From assembly GCF_011602365.1 (NCBI RefSeq), contig NZ_JAAONZ010000007.1:124001-188000 (forward strand): a stretch of 64,000 nt of DNA. Reading direction: 5' to 3'. This DNA is from Pseudomaricurvus hydrocarbonicus (lineage in GTDB: Bacteria > Pseudomonadota > Gammaproteobacteria > Pseudomonadales > Cellvibrionaceae). How positions within the stretch are numbered: the stretch's first letter is position 1; every line of letters begins with the position of its first letter. The notes beneath the pieces were generated by a model. It saw only the letters and a program-made list of their open reading frames with translations. It made no database searches and was not told where the DNA came from. Shown here in pieces: positions 60,542-64,000 of the stretch. A program made the translations under genes and the position numbers.

Positions 60542-60915
60542 TTAACAGGAGTTCACTTGGGAATGTCGGAAACCTGATCGTGAAATTATAGGTATTTAAC
60601 TGTAATTGTGGACAAGCTCTTGGTATCCACGGGTATCTGAATACGCTTAATAACAGTAACTTATTGAAAAATATGGGTTCTCTCTATGGATAGCTTGTCG
60701 AGTTACGTGAAGGAAAAAGCGACTGCGAAAATGTTGCCAATTTTAATCAGGCTATGCCGATATCACAGACTATAATTGGTACGTTCTCCAGAATATTCTG
60801 GATGGATCGGAAGATTGTTTACATCTTTCAGGTAGAAAACCACCCTACGAAATATAGCAGATAATAATCAATAACTCTCATTTCCACAAGGGAATTTCGC
60901 AATTACTAATCTTGC
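60542..60915. promoter_or_regulatory. Upstream region of cti with a 16-bp palindrome
   Basis: About 370 bases. The perfect palindrome TCCAGAATATTCTGGA (60787-60802) lies about 115 bases before the cti start and is a candidate operator. A 29-codon frame at 60686-60775 has no convincing support. Confidence 0.5.
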
Positions 60916-63327
60916 ATGTCAAGCAAACTAATTGCCATGGAGTGTTCATTAGTGAGTAGATTTTTAAATATTTTTTTGGTGATAAAAAAATCCAGATTTC
61001 TCATGCTGGTTGTGTTTGTCACAGGATGTACGACATTTGGGGCGAAGAAACTCTCCGAGCTTTATGGTCCAGCACAGCCCGGAGATAGAGAAGTGAAGGT
61101 TTTAGAAACGGGTCAAATTGATTACTGGAATGATGTAAAGCCAGTGATTGAGAATCGTTGTGTTGTTTGCCACAGTTGCTACGATGCACCCTGCCAGCTA
61201 AAGCTGGGATCGATAGAGGGGATAGAGCGAGGGGCATCCAAAGATTCTGTCTACGATCAATCGCGTTTATTTAAAGCAGACTTAACGCGTTTGTTTGAAG
61301 ATGCCGGATCGGTGAGTGAATGGCGCGCAAAAGGCTTTCATCCTGTTCTTAATGAACAGGATGAAACGTTCACCGCAAATAAAGCTGCTGGAGTGATGCA
61401 TCAACTGTTGCAGCTCAAATCAAATAATCCTCTTCCTGACGCAAATATCCTGAGTGATGACTTTACCTTTGGACTTAACCGAAAGAATGAATGCCCCAAA
61501 CCCGAAGAGATTACTTCTTATTCCAACAGAAACCCATTATGGGGGATGCCATATGCCTTACCGGGGCTTAAATCCAATGAGCAGCAACTGCTGCTGAGAT
61601 GGCTGGAACAAGGTGCTGTACACACAAAGAGGCCGGCATTACCTTCTCAATTCAAATCACTGATTACGGAGTGGGAGACATTTTTCAATCAAAGTTCTCT
61701 GCGGGGGCAGTTAGTCAATCGCTATATTTATGAGCACTTATTCCTTGCAAGTCTGTATTTTGACGAGCTCGAAGGTCGGCATTTCTTTCGATTGGTTAGA
61801 TCCCGAACGGCACCAGGTCAACCTGTTGATATTATTGCGACTCGACGCCCCTACGATGATCCTGCGGTAGAACGAGTATACTATCGACTTGTCGAATCGA
61901 AGGGGGTGGTGGTTGCTAAAACCCATATGCCTTACGCTCTCAACAAAAAACGGATGATTCGATGGAACTCTCTATTCTACGACCGAGACTACACCGTAGA
62001 CCAGCTGCCTGATTACGATCTGAAGCACTCCTCAAATCCCTTTCTGACATTTAAGCAGCTACCTGTCTCCTCTCGCTATCAATTTATTCTGGATGAAGCT
62101 CAGTATACGGTGATGGGTTTTATTAAGGGGCCGGTATGCCGGGGGCAAGTGGCTCTCAATGTCATCAATGATCACTTCTGGGTGTTTTTTATTAAGCCGA
62201 GTGAACTGCAGGATACGGCATTAACAGAGTTTATTGCTGATAATGGGGACTTGCTCAGCTTGCCTTCCGGTAAAGACAGTATTTATCGGCCGCTGAGTGC
62301 CTGGCGTACCTATTCCAAAAAACAACGTAACTATCTCGCTAAAAGAGATGAATATTTGCTGTCGTTAGGGCATGAGAAAGTGCCTCTGGATCTCAGTCAG
62401 CTGTGGGATGGCAATGGCAGTAATGAAAATGCGGCTTTAACCGTGTTTAGGCACTACGACAGTGCAACTGTTGAAAAGGGCTTGCTTGGCATGCAGCCCA
62501 AGACGGCCTGGCTATTGGGATATATGGATCTGGAGAGGATTCACTATTTGCTGGTGGCAGGTTACGACGTCTATGGAAATGTAGGTCATCAGTTATTGTC
62601 GCGTCTCTATATGGACTTTTTGAGAATGGAGAGTGAAGGAACATTCCTTCTTTTATTGCCTCAGGAGAGCAGAAAAAAGGAAAGGGCGTTATGGTATCGG
62701 GGAGCAAATGAAGAGGTTCTGGCTTATCTGGAAAGCCCCGAAGTGGAAAGAGCCAACCACAATACAGCGATTTCTTACAACACGGATAATCCAAAACAAG
62801 AACTATTTAAGATGCTTATGAATAAATATAAGTATCTTCTTCCAAAATATCGAAAGCTATCCAGCCTGAAAAATGAGGATCTGGCCAGAACGCTGGGGAG
62901 TGTTTCAAGCATAAAAGGTGACGATCTTAATAATTTACCGCAAAACTCAATCATTCTTGTCGAAACCAAAGATGGTGATGAGTTTTTTACATTAATTAAA
63001 AACAATGCTCACCTGAATATGACCTCAATGTTTGGAGAACAAAAAAAACGCATTCCTAGTGAAGATCAGCTGATTATTCTTCGTGGTTTTGTTGGGAGTT
63101 ATCCAAATCTGTTTTTTAAAATTAACGATAATAATCTTGTTGATTTTATTAAACGAATCTCAGCTTCCGGTACAGAGCAAGGCTTCTCAGAATTAATGAA
63201 TAGGTACGCTGTACGTCGTAGCCATCCTGATTTCTGGGTGTTCAGTGACCGTGTTTACAGAGGGTACGAAAATTTTGAGCCAGTTGATTTTGGGCTTCTG
63301 GATTACAATCGCCTCGAAAACCGATGA
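60916..63327 (+). CDS. cti: Fatty acid cis/trans isomerase (heme c)
   Basis: 803 aa, close to the usual 760-770 of the family plus a longer N-terminus. Cti converts cis-unsaturated acyl chains of membrane phospholipids to trans in the periplasm, a rapid response to solvents and heat. The heme c site is CVVCH (about residues 83-87) within the family stretch CVVCHSCYDAPCQL. A membrane or signal segment (LMLVVFVTGCTT, about 29-40) gives export, with Cys38 as a possible lipidation site. The start is uncertain: ATG 60916 has no clear ribosome site and a downstream start near the hydrophobic segment is possible. An AraC-family gene is convergent and may or may not regulate it. Confidence 0.92.
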   Translation: MSSKLIAMECSLVSRFLNIFLVIKKSRFLMLVVFVTGCTTFGAKKLSELYGPAQPGDREVKVLETGQIDYWNDVKPVIENRCVVCHSCYDAPCQLKLGSIEGIERGASKDSVYDQSRLFKADLTRLFEDAGSVSEWRAKGFHPVLNEQDETFTANKAAGVMHQLLQLKSNNPLPDANILSDDFTFGLNRKNECPKPEEITSYSNRNPLWGMPYALPGLKSNEQQLLLRWLEQGAVHTKRPALPSQFKSLITEWETFFNQSSLRGQLVNRYIYEHLFLASLYFDELEGRHFFRLVRSRTAPGQPVDIIATRRPYDDPAVERVYYRLVESKGVVVAKTHMPYALNKKRMIRWNSLFYDRDYTVDQLPDYDLKHSSNPFLTFKQLPVSSRYQFILDEAQYTVMGFIKGPVCRGQVALNVINDHFWVFFIKPSELQDTALTEFIADNGDLLSLPSGKDSIYRPLSAWRTYSKKQRNYLAKRDEYLLSLGHEKVPLDLSQLWDGNGSNENAALTVFRHYDSATVEKGLLGMQPKTAWLLGYMDLERIHYLLVAGYDVYGNVGHQLLSRLYMDFLRMESEGTFLLLLPQESRKKERALWYRGANEEVLAYLESPEVERANHNTAISYNTDNPKQELFKMLMNKYKYLLPKYRKLSSLKNEDLARTLGSVSSIKGDDLNNLPQNSIILVETKDGDEFFTLIKNNAHLNMTSMFGEQKKRIPSEDQLIILRGFVGSYPNLFFKINDNNLVDFIKRISASGTEQGFSELMNRYAVRRSHPDFWVFSDRVYRGYENFEPVDFGLLDYNRLENR

Positions 63328-63371
63328 GGGAATTTTCGGGGACCTGTCTGGAGTTGCCACTACTTTGGTAT

Positions 63372-63387
63372 GGGGCTCGGGTGCCCC
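63372..63387. terminator. Short hairpin between cti and the AraC gene
   Basis: GGGGC (63372-63376) / GCCCC (63383-63387) with a six-base loop between convergent genes; no T-tract. Weak terminator call. Confidence 0.3.
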
Positions 63388-63420
63388 TATTCAGCAAGTA
63401 GATAAACTTATTGTGGTAGG

Positions 63421-64000
63421 TTAGGTTGCATCCCGGCCTAGCGTTTCCGATGGTGATTCTCCGAACAACTGACGATATTCAACCGAAAAACGACCGATCT
63501 CCGTAAATCCGGAGTTTAGCGCTGTATGTTTTACCCGTCCACGCTCGTTGGCTGAATTAATCAAGCCGGAGTGCGCCCGCATAAACCGGCGTTTTTGTAA
63601 GTACGCGAGAGGGGGTAGACCACACACCCTGTTGAACGCCAGATAGAGAGTTGTTTTTCCGACATCTGCCGCAGAGCATAGATCTGCCAGCGAGACTGGC
63701 TGTCTACCGGCAGCCATAAAATGTTCCTCAGCAAGTCGAACAATGCGGTTGGGATCACGCATTCGTTCGGTTTGAGGAAGAGTTTCAGTTAAGGCATGTA
63801 AGTAGGTATCGGTCAACAGACCAAACACCTTATTGCTAATCTTATCGGATGAATGATTCCCGTGGTCACTACAGGCTTCATGAAGTATTGAGGTGAGTTG
63901 GACACGCACCTTAAAGCCATCGGTTTCCGTCAGACGCAACTCGCGATCATGTAACTTGATAGCTTCGACGCTGACACCACGTAATGCGGCGATTGTCTCG
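63421..64000 (-). CDS. AraC-family transcriptional regulator, 5' end outside window
   Basis: The C-terminal 192 residues are visible and the frame stays open to base 64000, so the gene begins outside the window; the TTG at 63939 is internal. The AraC DNA-binding domain has a first helix-turn-helix SLADLCSAADVGKTTLYLAF (about residues 100-120 of the visible part) and a second at TALNSGFTEIGRFSVEYRQLFGESPSETL, in pieces. The RMRDPNRIVRLAEEHF leader to the domain is typical of the EutR/AraC-like regulators with an unrelated N-terminal sensor. Its target is unknown; cti is the convergent neighbour. Confidence 0.87.
   Translation of the reverse strand, partial: ETIAALRGVSVEAIKLHDRELRLTETDGFKVRVQLTSILHEACSDHGNHSSDKISNKVFGLLTDTYLHALTETLPQTERMRDPNRIVRLAEEHFMAAGRQPVSLADLCSAADVGKTTLYLAFNRVCGLPPLAYLQKRRFMRAHSGLINSANERGRVKHTALNSGFTEIGRFSVEYRQLFGESPSETLGRDAT

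Noticed and set aside
60686-60775. 29-codon frame upstream of cti
   Set aside because: No ribosome binding site and no recognisable family; length is easily reached by chance.

Overview
This window looks like chromosomal DNA of a marine-type gammaproteobacterium. The evidence is a TonB-dependent receptor, a Cti fatty-acid cis/trans isomerase, a YfiR-type hybrid kinase, an HdeD-family protein and moderate GC content. A member of the Cellvibrionales or a relative is plausible, but no species can be named from the sequence alone. Most of the window is dedicated to CoA-thioester catabolism of unusual carbon sources. The 3' part carries housekeeping genes and the debris of an integrated mobile element.

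Layout. (1) 1-16.3 kb, catabolic cluster A: two acyl-CoA ligases, a Baeyer-Villiger-type flavin monooxygenase, an enoyl-CoA hydratase, a thiolase, a single SDR and a tandem double-SDR fusion, two adjacent acyl-CoA dehydrogenases, an SMP-30 lactonase, a CMD-family protein and an IclR regulator. This is consistent with activation, beta-oxidation and thiolysis of a cyclic or branched acid or ketone. (2) 16.5-21.4 kb, signalling: a membrane hybrid histidine kinase (YfiR domain, coiled coil, HisKA, HATPase, two REC domains, HPt). Eighty-three bases downstream on the same strand lies a protein in which a complete REC domain is fused to a full-length glutamate dehydrogenase. (3) 22-25.4 kb: an MFS exporter and two SDRs. 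(4) 25.8-45.2 kb, catabolic cluster B. A seven-gene leftward operon runs Rieske oxygenase, class III CoA-transferase, acyl-CoA dehydrogenase, CitE-like lyase, acetyl-CoA hydrolase-type CoA-transferase, enoyl-CoA hydratase and ThDP enzyme, and ends in a clear terminator. Around it are a TonB receptor, a VOC protein, an MFS importer, a MaoC-like dehydratase, an SDR, a second Rieske oxygenase and a GntR/UTRA regulator. A palindrome close to TTGTACGGACAA recurs in the regulator/Rieske divergent region and in front of the MaoC gene, suggesting one regulon.

(5) 45.5-57 kb: an ECF sigma factor translationally coupled to a membrane vWA protein, an NRAMP transporter with a possible coupled small upstream ORF, an HdeD-like protein, a lipoprotein M19 dipeptidase, an Na+/H+ antiporter-type carrier, NAD salvage genes (pncB, pncA) and a DHH phosphoesterase. 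(6) 57-60.5 kb, remnant of an integrated plasmid or ICE: an actin-like ParM tail, a DUF3577 protein, a RadC/JAB protein, a DUF6573-like gene broken by an in-frame amber codon, and a decayed IS3-family element abutting a fragment of a KefB/KefC-like antiporter. Two island genes have inverted repeats ending exactly at their start codons. (7) 60.9-64 kb: cti and the 3' part of an AraC-family regulator that runs off the window.

The most unusual system is the kinase/REC-glutamate dehydrogenase pair, which would couple an envelope-sensing phosphorelay directly to a central nitrogen enzyme instead of to a transcription factor.
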